Source: an uncultured Muribaculum sp. (GTDB taxonomy: Bacteria; Bacteroidota; Bacteroidia; Bacteroidales; Muribaculaceae). From it: a DNA stretch of 31,350 nt. The stretch spans positions 1 to 31,350 of the forward strand of contig CAJTSK010000030.1 in the NCBI GenBank assembly GCA_910578835.1, written 5' to 3'. Shown here piece after piece: positions 23,032 to 31,350 of the stretch. The position numbers were made by a program, and so were the translations under genes. Positions within the stretch are counted from its first letter, which is position 1. Every line of letters starts with the position of its first letter. The notes below the pieces were generated by a model. It did no database searches. It saw nothing but the letters and a program-made list of their open reading frames with translations, and was not told the origin of the DNA.

Positions 23032-24396
23032 ATGAACGATAACGATTCCTATATGTTCGGCACAGCCGAGGCAACTACCGCAGGTGCGGCGGCAACAGCC
23101 TCAGCCCCCTCTGCGGCACAGCCTGCCGCAAGCGCCATCCCCTACAAGCGTCATGGCGACAAATCGATATGGGGCATTTTCATAATGCTATGCCTGGTGT
23201 CGGTAATCGAGCTGTATAGCGCTTCGAGCCGCGAGGTGGCTTCAGCCGGTGTCTACGGACCGATACTCCGTCACTGCATCATGCTTGGTGTAGGCGTAGC
23301 TATAGTGTGGACGCTCGAAAAAGTCCATTACAAATGGTTTTTCGGTCTGACATGGATACTTGCCGGACTGAGTCTTCTTGCCATGATTTATGTAAGCGCG
23401 TTTGGCGAGATTGTCAACGGCGCCAGGCGCAGTGTGAGCCTTTTTGGCATCACATTGCAGCCATCGGAGTTCATAAAGATGTCGGCAGTACTCGTGGTGG
23501 CGCGCATCATGGCGCGTTCACAAAAGAAGACGATAGGAGTCAACAACAGCGGCATAATATGGTCGGCGCTATGGGTGCTTGCATTCGGCGCGGTGTTGTT
23601 CAAGCAGGGACTCACCAACACCATCCTGCTCATGATGATAAGCGGGGCGATGATGATACTCGGAGGCACGGAGTGGAAAAAGCTGTTAGTGGTAGGACTG
23701 GTCTATTCGGTGATTGCCGGCGGCGCATTCCTGCTTAAAGACGCGTTTTCCGACAAATCGGCAAAAGAAGCCACCGCGGTAACGGCACTGACCAACGCCC
23801 CGGAAGATGTAGCCAACCAGCGTCACCACACATGGGAGGCGCGCGTCAACCGCTACCTGTCGTCGACCCCGAAATATGAGGAACCGATAACCGCCACCAA
23901 CCGCCAGGAACAGTATTCCTACATGGCTCAGGCAAACGGCGGTCTTATAGGTGTATTTCCCGGAAATTCACGCGAGACAGCACGACTGCCACTCGCCTTC
24001 TCCGACTATATCTTTGCCATCATCCTTGAGGATACCGGCTTCATCGGGGGCTTGTTTCTCCTGATACTATATCTCGCCTTGCTGGCACGCGCCGGGGTGA
24101 TTGCCCGAAAATGCCATCGCGCGTTCCCGGTGCTTCTTGTGATAGGCATGGCTGTGATGATAGTACTTCAGGCGTTATTCCACATGGCGATTACCACCGG
24201 GGCATTCCCTGTCTCAGGTCAGCCATTACCGCTAATCTCCAAGGGCGGAACGTCGATACTCGTCACCTCGATTGCCTTCGGGGCTATGCTGAGCGTAAGC
24301 CGCACCGCCGTGCAAAACGGCTCCAAGCAAGCTGTCAAGGAAGAGCTTAGCGAACTTCCTGAAGACCTGCGCGCCAACAACCCCGTACAATTCTGA
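23032..24396 (+). CDS. ftsW: Septal peptidoglycan polymerase
   Basis: SEDS-family glycosyltransferase that polymerises lipid II at the septum together with FtsI. The 454-residue protein has about ten membrane helices from about residue 46. Motifs include LQPSEFIKMS, the periplasmic loop with YMAQANGGLIGVFPGNS, and SGQPLPLISKGGTS before the last helix. The first 45 residues are unusual: a low-complexity Ala/Thr/Ser-rich cytoplasmic tail without predicted structure. The gene lies between murD and murG, its normal place, which favours FtsW over RodA. The C-terminus ends in a charged 30-residue tail. The stop is 23 nt before murG. Confidence 0.93.
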   Translation: MNDNDSYMFGTAEATTAGAAATASAPSAAQPAASAIPYKRHGDKSIWGIFIMLCLVSVIELYSASSREVASAGVYGPILRHCIMLGVGVAIVWTLEKVHYKWFFGLTWILAGLSLLAMIYVSAFGEIVNGARRSVSLFGITLQPSEFIKMSAVLVVARIMARSQKKTIGVNNSGIIWSALWVLAFGAVLFKQGLTNTILLMMISGAMMILGGTEWKKLLVVGLVYSVIAGGAFLLKDAFSDKSAKEATAVTALTNAPEDVANQRHHTWEARVNRYLSSTPKYEEPITATNRQEQYSYMAQANGGLIGVFPGNSRETARLPLAFSDYIFAIILEDTGFIGGLFLLILYLALLARAGVIARKCHRAFPVLLVIGMAVMIVLQALFHMAITTGAFPVSGQPLPLISKGGTSILVTSIAFGAMLSVSRTAVQNGSKQAVKEELSELPEDLRANNPVQF

Positions 24397-24419
24397 CAAC
24401 AAAAAAACGACTAATCAAC

Positions 24420-25526
24420 ATGCAACCATATAAGATACTTATAAGCGGAGGAGGAACAGGCGGACATATATTTCCCGCCCTTTCCATAGCCAATGCCCTC
24501 CGTCGCCGCGACCCCAAGACTGAAATACTCTTCGTCGGTGCCGAAGGCAGGATGGAGATGGAACGTGTTCCGGCTGCGGGATATGACATAATAGGTCTGC
24601 CCGTCAGTGGATTTAACCGCAAAAAACTGCTGAGCAACGTGAAAGTAGTGGTGCGTCTGCTGCGAAGCATGTATCGCGCTAAAAAAGTGCTTAAAGAGTT
24701 TCACCCCGACATAGCAATCGGCGTGGGGGGCTATGCGAGCGGGCCTATGCTTAAAGAGGCGCAGAAACATGGCATACCCACCCTGCTCCAGGAGCAGAAT
24801 TCCTACGCCGGAGTCACCAACAAGCTCCTTGCAAAGGAAGCGAGGGCGATATGCGTGGCATACCCCGACATGCAGCGCTTTTTCCCCGCCGATAAAATCA
24901 TATTGACCGGCAATCCCGTGCGCGACAATATCCTCAACACCGACATAAGCAAAGAGGAAGCACGCCGACGCCTCGGAGTGCCTGCCCACCGCAAGCTGGT
25001 GCTTGTGATAGGCGGCAGCCTTGGTGCGCGCACCATCAACGAAAGCATATCAAAAGCATTCAACAAGATTGAAAACGCCGGAGGCTACGTGCTATGGCAG
25101 ACCGGCAAACTTTATGCCGACGATTGCCGAAAGATTGCCGACAAATATAATAATGTAGTAAAAGCCACGCCATTCATCTCGTCGATGGACCTTGCCTACA
25201 GGGCTGCCGATGTAGTCGTGTCACGCGCCGGAGCCGGCACTATATCAGAGCTACAGTTGCTCGGACTGCCGACGATACTCATACCGTCGCCCAACGTGGC
25301 GGAAGACCACCAACGCAAAAACGCCGAGGCTCTCGTGCAGTGCAACGCCGCCGTAATGATACTCGATGCCGATGCCCCTGACCGCCTTGGAAGCGAGGTG
25401 GTGGCTCTGCTCAACGACCCCGACCGCTGTGACCTTCTTGCCGAAAACATCAAGAAGATGGCTCTACGCGAGGCTGACGAGAAAATCGTGGACACAATAT
25501 ATAAAATACTTTCCGACAAAGGATAA
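24420..25526 (+). CDS. murG: UDP-GlcNAc:lipid I N-acetylglucosaminyltransferase
   Basis: Peripheral membrane glycosyltransferase that converts lipid I to lipid II. The 368-residue protein is of normal length. The first glycine loop is SGGGTGGHIFPA (9-20), and the second is VIGGSLGARTINE at about 196-208. The region SRAGAGTISELQLLGLP is the GT-B donor-binding part, followed by NVAEDHQRKNAEAL, the typical NxxxDHQxxNA motif of MurG. The stop (TAA) shares its last A with the murC ATG, so murG and murC are probably translated together. Confidence 0.96.
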   Translation: MQPYKILISGGGTGGHIFPALSIANALRRRDPKTEILFVGAEGRMEMERVPAAGYDIIGLPVSGFNRKKLLSNVKVVVRLLRSMYRAKKVLKEFHPDIAIGVGGYASGPMLKEAQKHGIPTLLQEQNSYAGVTNKLLAKEARAICVAYPDMQRFFPADKIILTGNPVRDNILNTDISKEEARRRLGVPAHRKLVLVIGGSLGARTINESISKAFNKIENAGGYVLWQTGKLYADDCRKIADKYNNVVKATPFISSMDLAYRAADVVVSRAGAGTISELQLLGLPTILIPSPNVAEDHQRKNAEALVQCNAAVMILDADAPDRLGSEVVALLNDPDRCDLLAENIKKMALREADEKIVDTIYKILSDKG

Positions 25527-26902
25527 TGGAGAAGAAAAAGATATATTTTGCAGGCGCCGGCGGCATAGGCATGGCTGCGCTTGAACGCTACTATCTCTCC
25601 CGTGGCTGCAAGGTGGCGGGATATGACCGCACACCCACCGACCTCACCCGCGCACTCATCGGCGAGGGGGTAGACATTAATTTCGACGACTCCGTAGAGG
25701 CGATTCCTGCCGGATTCCGCTCTGCACCCGACGAAGTGCTCGTAATATACACGCCCGCTCTCCCTGCCGACCATCCGCAGCTTAACTATTTCCGCGCCAA
25801 CGGTTATGAAGTGGTCAAACGCGCCGAAGCACTCGGACGTATCACCCGCGACAGCAAGGGAATATGTTTTGCCGGCACACATGGAAAGACCACCACTTCA
25901 TCAATTGCCGCCCATGTGCTGCACACCTGCAAAATCGGGTGCAACGCCTTTTTGGGAGGCATACTCCGCAACTATGACAGCAACCTGCTGCTGAGTGCGA
26001 CATCGCCCTACTCGGTGATTGAGGCCGACGAGTATGACCGCTCGTTTCACCACCTGTCGCCCTACATCGCTGTAATCACCGCCACCGACCCTGACCATCT
26101 TGACATATACGGTACAGAAGAGGCTTATCTTGAGAGCTTTGCCCATTTCACAGAGCTGATACGCCCCGGCGGCTCACTCATCCTGCATGAAGGGCTGAAG
26201 CTGGTGCCACGCCCCGGAAAAGATGTGAAAGTCTACACCTATTCACGCGACAAAGGCGACTTCCACGCCGAAAACATACGTCACTCCGACGGCGAGATTA
26301 TATTTGATTTCGTCGCACCCGGCGAAGTGATACGCGACATAAGCCTCGGAGTGCCGGTAGAGATAAATATCGAAAACGCCGTTGCATCGCTTGCAGCATG
26401 TTACCTCACCGGCGACATGGAAGCTGACGCCGCCCGCCAAGCCGTGGCGACATTCATGGGACCAAAACGCCGCTTTGAGTTCTGGCTGAAAGAGACTTCA
26501 CCCGTAAGAGCTGTCATAGACGACTACGCCCATCATCCCGATGAGCTGAAAGCGTCCATCAACTCCGTGAAGTCGCTCTATCCCGGCAGAAAGCTCACTG
26601 TGGCTTTCCAGCCCCACCTGTACAGCCGCACCCGCGATTTTGCCCCGGAATTTGCCGCCGCTCTTTCGCTTGCCGACGAGGTGATACTCCTCGACATCTA
26701 CCCGGCGCGCGAGGAGCCGATACCGGGAGTGACCTCCAAAATTATTTTTGACCATATCACCGCTCCTGTCAAGACAATGATTACCAAAGATAACTTGACA
26801 AAGACAATAAAAAATTGTAACTTTGAAATCTTATTGACCGTAGGGGCGGGTGATATATGCAATTACCTTCCTGAAATCATTAAAACTGTCAAAGACAACT
26901 GA
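25526..26902 (+). CDS. murC: UDP-MurNAc:L-alanine ligase
   Basis: First of the Mur ligases: adds L-alanine to UDP-MurNAc in the cytoplasm. The 458-residue protein starts with the UDP-binding loop FAGAGGIGMAALE (8-20). The ATP-binding motif is AGTHGKTTT (116-124), followed by VIEADEYDRSF and the DPDHLDIYG block. The C-terminal domain includes DDYAHHPDEL and the FQPHLYSRT motif. The EADEYD form recalls Mpl, but position, length and the rest of the sequence match Bacteroidota MurC. The stop codon overlaps the ftsQ start by one base (TGATG). Confidence 0.95.
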   Translation: MEKKKIYFAGAGGIGMAALERYYLSRGCKVAGYDRTPTDLTRALIGEGVDINFDDSVEAIPAGFRSAPDEVLVIYTPALPADHPQLNYFRANGYEVVKRAEALGRITRDSKGICFAGTHGKTTTSSIAAHVLHTCKIGCNAFLGGILRNYDSNLLLSATSPYSVIEADEYDRSFHHLSPYIAVITATDPDHLDIYGTEEAYLESFAHFTELIRPGGSLILHEGLKLVPRPGKDVKVYTYSRDKGDFHAENIRHSDGEIIFDFVAPGEVIRDISLGVPVEINIENAVASLAACYLTGDMEADAARQAVATFMGPKRRFEFWLKETSPVRAVIDDYAHHPDELKASINSVKSLYPGRKLTVAFQPHLYSRTRDFAPEFAAALSLADEVILLDIYPAREEPIPGVTSKIIFDHITAPVKTMITKDNLTKTIKNCNFEILLTVGAGDICNYLPEIIKTVKDN

Positions 26903-27783
26903 TGAAGACCCTGTTACGCTGCATAGTATCAATCGTGCTCATCGCCTATATAATCATGGCGGTGGCATGGTCACGCATGCAGGCATCGACAGCCTATTGT
27001 TCGGGTGTCGAAATTGTGGTCAACGATTCATTGCGCTCACGATTTGTGACAGGAAAAGAGATTGCGAAGGAGATAGGCGACCTACCGGAATATGCCGACT
27101 CGACACTCCTGTCGGAGATAAATATCGACAGCATTGAAAGGATACTGTCGAAGATTGACAAAATCGAGGATGTAAACTGCGTGGTCACCACTGCCGGAAA
27201 GATACGTATATCGGTCAATCCGCTACAGCCGGTAGCGCGTGTGTTTGACGGCTCAAAATCCTACTACATCAACAAGACGGGGAAGCGCATCTCGGCGACA
27301 GCACGCTACCACTCCGACGTACCGGTAATCACCGGACGCTTCGACTCGGTATTTACGCCTCAGGCACTACTGCCGCTCGTCAACTACCTGAGCAACGACT
27401 CGGCATGGAACTCACTCGTTACCTACATAAAAGCAGAAAGCCCGCGCAACATCATCCTGATTCCGCTCATCCACGGACATGTAATCAATATCGGCGACAT
27501 AAGCAATCTTGACAACAAGTTTTATCGCCTTACACGTGCCTACAGGGAAGTGTTGCCGGTAAAGGGATGGGATTATTACGACACCCTTTCAGTGAAATGG
27601 GGCGGACAGCTTGTAGCAACCCGGCGCGCCAAGCGTCTGCACCAGGCAATAAACCCTGTCGACTACGAGGCGGAGCAGGAAGCGCCCGATGTAGGCACGA
27701 TGCTCTCGGGTGACACCGCCGGTCAAGTCAACCGTTCGGCTATAGGAATCCCGAAATCTCCCGACGCAACAAAACAAAACTAA
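26902..27783 (+). CDS. ftsQ: Division protein FtsQ
   Basis: A 293-residue bitopic inner-membrane protein. A short cytoplasmic start and membrane helix (about 7-24) are followed by a POTRA-type domain (about 50-115; SIERILSKIDKIEDVNCVVT) and the beta domain (about 115-225) with the PVARVFDGSKSYYINKTG and ISATARYHSDVPVITGRF motifs. FtsQ links FtsL-DivIC/FtsB to FtsA. The final 60 residues are low in structure and polar. The start is coupled to murC; the stop is 21 nt before ftsA. Conservation is weak, but topology, motif and place agree. Confidence 0.9.
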   Translation: MKTLLRCIVSIVLIAYIIMAVAWSRMQASTAYCSGVEIVVNDSLRSRFVTGKEIAKEIGDLPEYADSTLLSEINIDSIERILSKIDKIEDVNCVVTTAGKIRISVNPLQPVARVFDGSKSYYINKTGKRISATARYHSDVPVITGRFDSVFTPQALLPLVNYLSNDSAWNSLVTYIKAESPRNIILIPLIHGHVINIGDISNLDNKFYRLTRAYREVLPVKGWDYYDTLSVKWGGQLVATRRAKRLHQAINPVDYEAEQEAPDVGTMLSGDTAGQVNRSAIGIPKSPDATKQN

Positions 27784-27804
27784 AAAACAATCTGTTTCAT
27801 CATC

Positions 27805-29157
27805 ATGGAAGAAAAATATATCGCAGCCCTTGAAATAGGCAGTTCACATATCAGAGCCGCGGTCGGTACTGTCGACGACTCCGGCTATCTCACACTTCTT
27901 GCAGTCGAGGAAGAACATGCCGTCGATGTAGTACGCTACGGAATAGTGCAGAACGTGGATGAAGTAAGCAACCGCATAAAACGCCTGATATTGCGTCTTG
28001 AAAACTATCCGTCAATCAGCCCACGCAAGATAAAGGGCGTATATGTCGGGATAGGCGGCCGCTCAACAGCAAGCACGTCAAGGGAAGTCATAAGACAGTT
28101 TGATGAAGAAACCGACATCACCGCCCATATCATTGACCAGATAAAAGAAGAGGCAAAGGCTAACGGGCTGACCGAGCGCACGGTAATCGACGTGTTGCCC
28201 AAAGACTTCGTGGTTGACAACTTTGAATGCCCCAACCCGATAGGAACACTCGGGAAAAACATACGTGCCGACATCAATCTCATCACCTGCCGCCCAAAGA
28301 TATTGCGTAACCTCGACATAGCCATAGCCGAACGACAGCAGCTTGCCGTAAAGGACCGCTTCGTAAGGCAGATATCCATAGCTGACCTCGTGCTCACCGG
28401 CGATGAGAAGCAGCTCGGATGCATGCTCGTGGATTTCGGTGCAGAAACCACTACGGTGTCTATCTACCGCGGAGGCTCTCTGCGCTATCTCGCCACCCTG
28501 CCGCTCGGCTCGCGCAACATCACCCGCGATGTCATGGTGCTCAACAACATCACCGAAGAGAGAGCCGAAGAGCTTAAACGCGCCCTCGGCGATGCCATGA
28601 ACGAAGAGCCCAATTTCCGCAAAAGCGACTTTGACGGTGATGCAACAAAGGTAAATAGCGGCATCCGCGCCCGTGCAGGCGAAATTGTGGCAAACATACT
28701 TGAACAGGTAAAATACGCCGGATATTCGCTCCCCAATGACATGGCGGGAGGTATCGTGGTAGTAGGTTCCGGTGCTAAACTGAAAGGATTTATCGACCTG
28801 CTTGCCGAACAGAGCAAAGTAAAGGTACACCTCGGCGCGCTACCTAACACCATACGCATCACCGATACGCGACTCCAGAATACCGGCATGATTGACATAA
28901 TCGCGCTGCTCAACGCCGCCGCCACCCATAACCCCGCGGAGTGCATGGAAAAACCCGTCACCACCACTCCGGCTCCCGACCCGTTTGTCGACGGCGAGGA
29001 CGATGGCCCCGGCATCAAGCCCATGAAGGGTGGCAAAAAGTCAAAGGATAGAAATGAAGAGCCAAAAGGCCCCTCACGAATAAAAAAAATCTTCGGCAAT
29101 CTCGTCAAGGGATGGGATACACTTCTTGACGACGGAGAAGGAGACGATGATGAATGA
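27805..29157 (+). CDS. ftsA: Cell division actin-like protein
   Basis: Actin-like ATPase that tethers FtsZ to the membrane. The 450-residue protein starts with the phosphate-1 loop ALEIGSSHIRAAVG, followed by the FtsA-specific 1C subdomain. The second ATP-loop block is CMLVDFGAETTTVSIYRGG, and the adenosine motif is GGIVVVGSGAKLKG. The C-terminal stretch from about 385 is an unstructured acidic/Lys-rich linker leading to an amphipathic helix (about 425-441, RIKKIFGNLVKGWDTLL), the membrane-targeting sequence, and then an acidic end (DDGEGDDDE). A tail beyond the membrane helix is unusual. The stop is 39 nt before ftsZ. Confidence 0.95.
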   Translation: MEEKYIAALEIGSSHIRAAVGTVDDSGYLTLLAVEEEHAVDVVRYGIVQNVDEVSNRIKRLILRLENYPSISPRKIKGVYVGIGGRSTASTSREVIRQFDEETDITAHIIDQIKEEAKANGLTERTVIDVLPKDFVVDNFECPNPIGTLGKNIRADINLITCRPKILRNLDIAIAERQQLAVKDRFVRQISIADLVLTGDEKQLGCMLVDFGAETTTVSIYRGGSLRYLATLPLGSRNITRDVMVLNNITEERAEELKRALGDAMNEEPNFRKSDFDGDATKVNSGIRARAGEIVANILEQVKYAGYSLPNDMAGGIVVVGSGAKLKGFIDLLAEQSKVKVHLGALPNTIRITDTRLQNTGMIDIIALLNAAATHNPAECMEKPVTTTPAPDPFVDGEDDGPGIKPMKGGKKSKDRNEEPKGPSRIKKIFGNLVKGWDTLLDDGEGDDDE

Positions 29158-29196
29158 TACTGACCTATTAATGCAATCTACAAATACAAGGATACA

Positions 29197-30543
29197 ATGA
29201 CAGATCAAGACAATATACCTCCCATGTCGGAAGCAGGATTTACCGACGGAAAAGCGCGACAGCCCATCATTAAGGTGATAGGCGTAGGCGGTGGCGGCAA
29301 CAATGCTGTAAGCCATATGTATGAGCAAGACATTAATGATGTGTCTTTTGTCATTCTCAACACCGACCGCCAGGCACTCGACCACTCGCCGGTGCCGACG
29401 CGTGTACAGATAGGTACCGGACTCGGTGCGGGCAACAAGCCTGAAGTGGCACGTGCCGCCGCCGAGGAGGCATCCGACAAGATTCTGGAGCTTTTTGAAG
29501 ACGATACCAAGATGGTATTTATCACCGCCGGCATGGGTGGTGGCACAGGTACCGGCGCGGCACCCGTGGTAGCTCGCCTTGCCCGTGAAAAAGGACTCCT
29601 TACAATCGGTATCGTCACCATACCATTCCTCTTTGAAGGAGTAAGAAAGATAGACAAGGCTCTTGCCGGAGCGGAAGAGATGAGCAAATTTGTCGACGCG
29701 CTCCTTATTATCAACAATGAGCGACTCAACGTGATATACCCCGACCTCAACTTTGTCAATGCGTTTGACAAAGCCGACGACACACTCACCACAGCGGCGC
29801 GCTCGATATCGGAGCTTATCACAAGCGAGGGTAAAATCAACCTTGACTTCAACGATGTCGACACTACGTTACGCAATGGTGGCGCCGCCATCATCTCTAC
29901 CGGATATGGCGAAGGCGAGCACCGCATCACCAAAGCTATCGACGACGCGCTTAACTCCCCGTTGCTGAAAAACCGCAACATCCTCACTTCCAAGAAGTTG
30001 CTGTTCAACCTCTACTTCAACCCCGATGCAGAGACTCCGCTGAAAGCCGGCGAGACCGACGAGCTTACTACATTTATCGGCGGTATCGACTCTAACGTGG
30101 ATGTAATCTGGGGTACGGCTTACGACCGCAGCCTCGGCGACCGCATAAAAATCACCATACTTGCCGCCGGATTTGAGTTGTCGATAGACACAATGAAAGA
30201 TGGCAAAAAAGGCAGCGGAACATTTACATTCGGCACCAACAAGCAACACAATCCGACAGAAACCGACATCAAGAGAAAAATAGGTGAAGAGTATGGTGAA
30301 GGTGCCGTGATACGTATGCAGGGCGACCAGGCAAAGGCACGCTACATCGTAATCGAGCCGTCGCAGATGGACGATGACACCTTTATCGACGCCCTTGAAA
30401 AGAGTCCGACACTCAACCGCGAGAAAAAGACATCTGATGAAATCAAGGAGATAGGCAAGTCACCGGCAGCGGCAAAAACCTCATTCACCGAACACCGTTC
30501 CACCCCCCAGACAGGTGGCGGCAACACCATCCACTTCGGATAA
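29197..30543 (+). CDS. ftsZ: Cell division tubulin-like GTPase
   Basis: Polymerises into the Z-ring and organises septal synthesis. The 448-residue protein has the GTP-binding loop GVGGGGNNAV (29-38), the tubulin signature GMGGGTGTGAAPV (112-123), IINNERL in the switch region and the T7 loop LDFNDVDTTL (216-225) that completes the GTPase site of the neighbouring subunit. The C-terminal domain ends near 330; beyond it is a polar linker, an odd conserved-looking block (RYIVIEPSQMDDDTF, then LEKSPTLNRE), and a short end with GGGNTIHFG. I do not see the FtsZ C-terminal peptide of the proteobacterial kind. It closes the cluster before a two-way terminator. Confidence 0.97.
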   Translation: MTDQDNIPPMSEAGFTDGKARQPIIKVIGVGGGGNNAVSHMYEQDINDVSFVILNTDRQALDHSPVPTRVQIGTGLGAGNKPEVARAAAEEASDKILELFEDDTKMVFITAGMGGGTGTGAAPVVARLAREKGLLTIGIVTIPFLFEGVRKIDKALAGAEEMSKFVDALLIINNERLNVIYPDLNFVNAFDKADDTLTTAARSISELITSEGKINLDFNDVDTTLRNGGAAIISTGYGEGEHRITKAIDDALNSPLLKNRNILTSKKLLFNLYFNPDAETPLKAGETDELTTFIGGIDSNVDVIWGTAYDRSLGDRIKITILAAGFELSIDTMKDGKKGSGTFTFGTNKQHNPTETDIKRKIGEEYGEGAVIRMQGDQAKARYIVIEPSQMDDDTFIDALEKSPTLNREKKTSDEIKEIGKSPAAAKTSFTEHRSTPQTGGGNTIHFG

Positions 30544-30560
30544 ACTTCTCCACCCAACAT

Positions 30561-30598
30561 AAAAATAGGGATACCGCTTTCGCAGTATCCCTATTTTT
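30561..30598. terminator. Bidirectional terminator between ftsZ and the lipoprotein gene
   Basis: A perfect 14-bp stem (30561-30574 with 30585-30598) and a 10-nt loop. The arms start with AAAAA and end with TTTTT, so each strand gives a U-tract. It lies 18 nt after ftsZ and 37 nt from the stop of the convergent lipoprotein gene, and should serve both. Confidence 0.9.
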
Positions 30599-30634
30599 CA
30601 CTATAATAAACGTTTTGTTGCTAAAAGTGTTTTA

Positions 30635-31198
30635 CTATTTTCCAAGAGCGTCCTTAACCTTATCGGCAGCCTGAGTAGCAGCGTCAGCCGCCTTTGTTTT
30701 TGCATCGTCAGCCACCTGCGCAGCCTTAGCCTTTGCATTGTCGACAGCATCGGCAGCCTTTGCTTTTGCATCGTCAGCAGCCTGAGAAGCGGCAGCCTTC
30801 GCAGCGTCAACCTTATCAGATACGGCATCGCCTACTGCATTTGCAGCGGCAGCCACTGAATCGCCGGCTGCCTTCATGGCATCGTTAGCATCACCGGCAA
30901 CTGAATCAGCCGCCGACTCAATCTTATTAAGTACGGATGTCGCCGAGGGATCTTTTGCTGCTACCACGGGAGCGATTTCATTAAGATAAGCCTCCGCTTC
31001 CTTGTCTTTGCCTTCGCTTACAAGCTTGGTGGCATATGCCTTTGCCTGATCCACATAAACCTTCAGACTGTCGGGGTTGGTACAGCTCTCAATCTTTGAT
31101 TTCAAATCGGCACCCTCATCCTTAGCCTTCTGTGTTGATGAACAAGAGGCAAACACCATTGTAGCAACTAATGCCACGGTCAAATAAATCTTTTTCAT
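30635..31198 (-). CDS. Small lipoprotein with LEA-like Ala/Lys/Asp repeats
   Basis: A 187-residue lipoprotein: signal peptide with VFASC lipobox, Cys19. The next part (about 25-90) is a helical domain with a Cys and the block SLKVYVDQAKAYATKLVSEGKDKEAEAYL. From about residue 96 to the end the chain is almost only Ala, Asp, Lys, Ser and Val in 11-residue units such as AADDAKAKAAD, a pattern of long amphipathic helices seen in group 3 LEA proteins and some envelope lipoproteins. Function is unknown; stress protection or an envelope spacer are possible. AAGGA six bases before the ATG is a better Shine-Dalgarno than elsewhere here. It is convergent with ftsZ. Confidence 0.75.
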   Translation of the reverse strand: MKKIYLTVALVATMVFASCSSTQKAKDEGADLKSKIESCTNPDSLKVYVDQAKAYATKLVSEGKDKEAEAYLNEIAPVVAAKDPSATSVLNKIESAADSVAGDANDAMKAAGDSVAAAANAVGDAVSDKVDAAKAAASQAADDAKAKAADAVDNAKAKAAQVADDAKTKAADAATQAADKVKDALGK

Positions 31199-31350
31199 AA
31201 GTCCTTAGTAAATAAAATCCATTTTAAAGTAAGAACAGATATTGTTGAAAAATGTTTTTAACATGGCGAAATATATTTTTAATACAGATATTATATTTTA
31301 TTGCTGTCCGATAAAACTTTTTGAGGCACGACAAAATTAGGGCTGATTCC
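31199..31350 (-). promoter_or_regulatory. AT-rich upstream region of the LEA-like lipoprotein
   Basis: 152 nt to the window edge with no gene. On the minus strand AAGGA precedes the start codon. TAATTTTG (31332-31339, minus strand) is a full -7 consensus match, but its -33 position falls outside the window. A short palindrome, ATGTTTTTAACAT (31252-31264), lies between them. Confidence 0.3.

Noticed and set aside
25526..26902. Mpl (murein peptide ligase) instead of MurC, because of the EADEYD motif
   Set aside because: The gene sits between murG and ftsQ, the usual murC place, and the overall sequence and length fit Bacteroidota MurC.
28078..28830. A 250-codon minus-strand frame opposite ftsA
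   Set aside because: The plus strand carries unmistakable FtsA motifs across the same bases, so this is a shadow of codon bias.

Overview
The window looks like a chromosomal segment from the Bacteroidota, most likely order Bacteroidales and perhaps Muribaculaceae; the family is an inference from overall style. The signs are BACON-type modules in a lipoprotein, a Bacteroidales-style C-terminal tail on a secreted protein, a PASTA-bearing FtsI, an MraY with a long internal insert, promoter -7 boxes of the TAnnTTTG kind, weak Shine-Dalgarno sequences and roughly 50% GC. I see no tRNA, rRNA, CRISPR array, integrase or transposase.

Layout. (1) 54-3277: three exported proteins (an LPP20-like lipoprotein, an LPP20-like protein with membrane segments, and a BACON/LamG lipoprotein), closed by a perfect 15-bp hairpin at 3298-3347. 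(2) 3392-6909: a tight unit of a secreted transglutaminase-like protein, a CHASE2 membrane protein without an output domain, and a secreted FecR-like/DUF4384-like protein whose start lies inside the CHASE2 gene. (3) 7049-8668, minus strand: an ABC-F translation factor. (4) 8669-9246: a 578-bp non-coding stretch with short tandem repeats, nested inverted repeats and a decayed copy of a piece of manC. (5) 9247-12863: manC, a hotdog thioesterase, a Cof-type HAD phosphatase and an orphan histidine kinase. (6) 12965-15247: a secreted protein of unknown function and a cysteine-free sirtuin, then a strong terminator. (7) 15443-30543: a nearly complete dcw cluster in the order rsmH, ftsL-like, ftsI, murE, mraY, murD, ftsW, murG, murC, ftsQ, ftsA, ftsZ, ended by a two-way terminator. 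(8) 30635-31198, minus strand: a small lipoprotein with LEA-like Ala/Lys/Asp repeats.

How the genes work together. The dcw cluster builds the peptidoglycan precursor (MurE, MurD, MurC, MraY, MurG) and the septal machine (FtsZ, FtsA, FtsQ, FtsL, FtsW, FtsI). Several start/stop overlaps suggest translational coupling. mraZ, murF and ddl are not in the cluster. The left third encodes cell-envelope proteins of unclear purpose. The transglutaminase-like/CHASE2/FecR-like unit is the best candidate here for an uncharacterised system.
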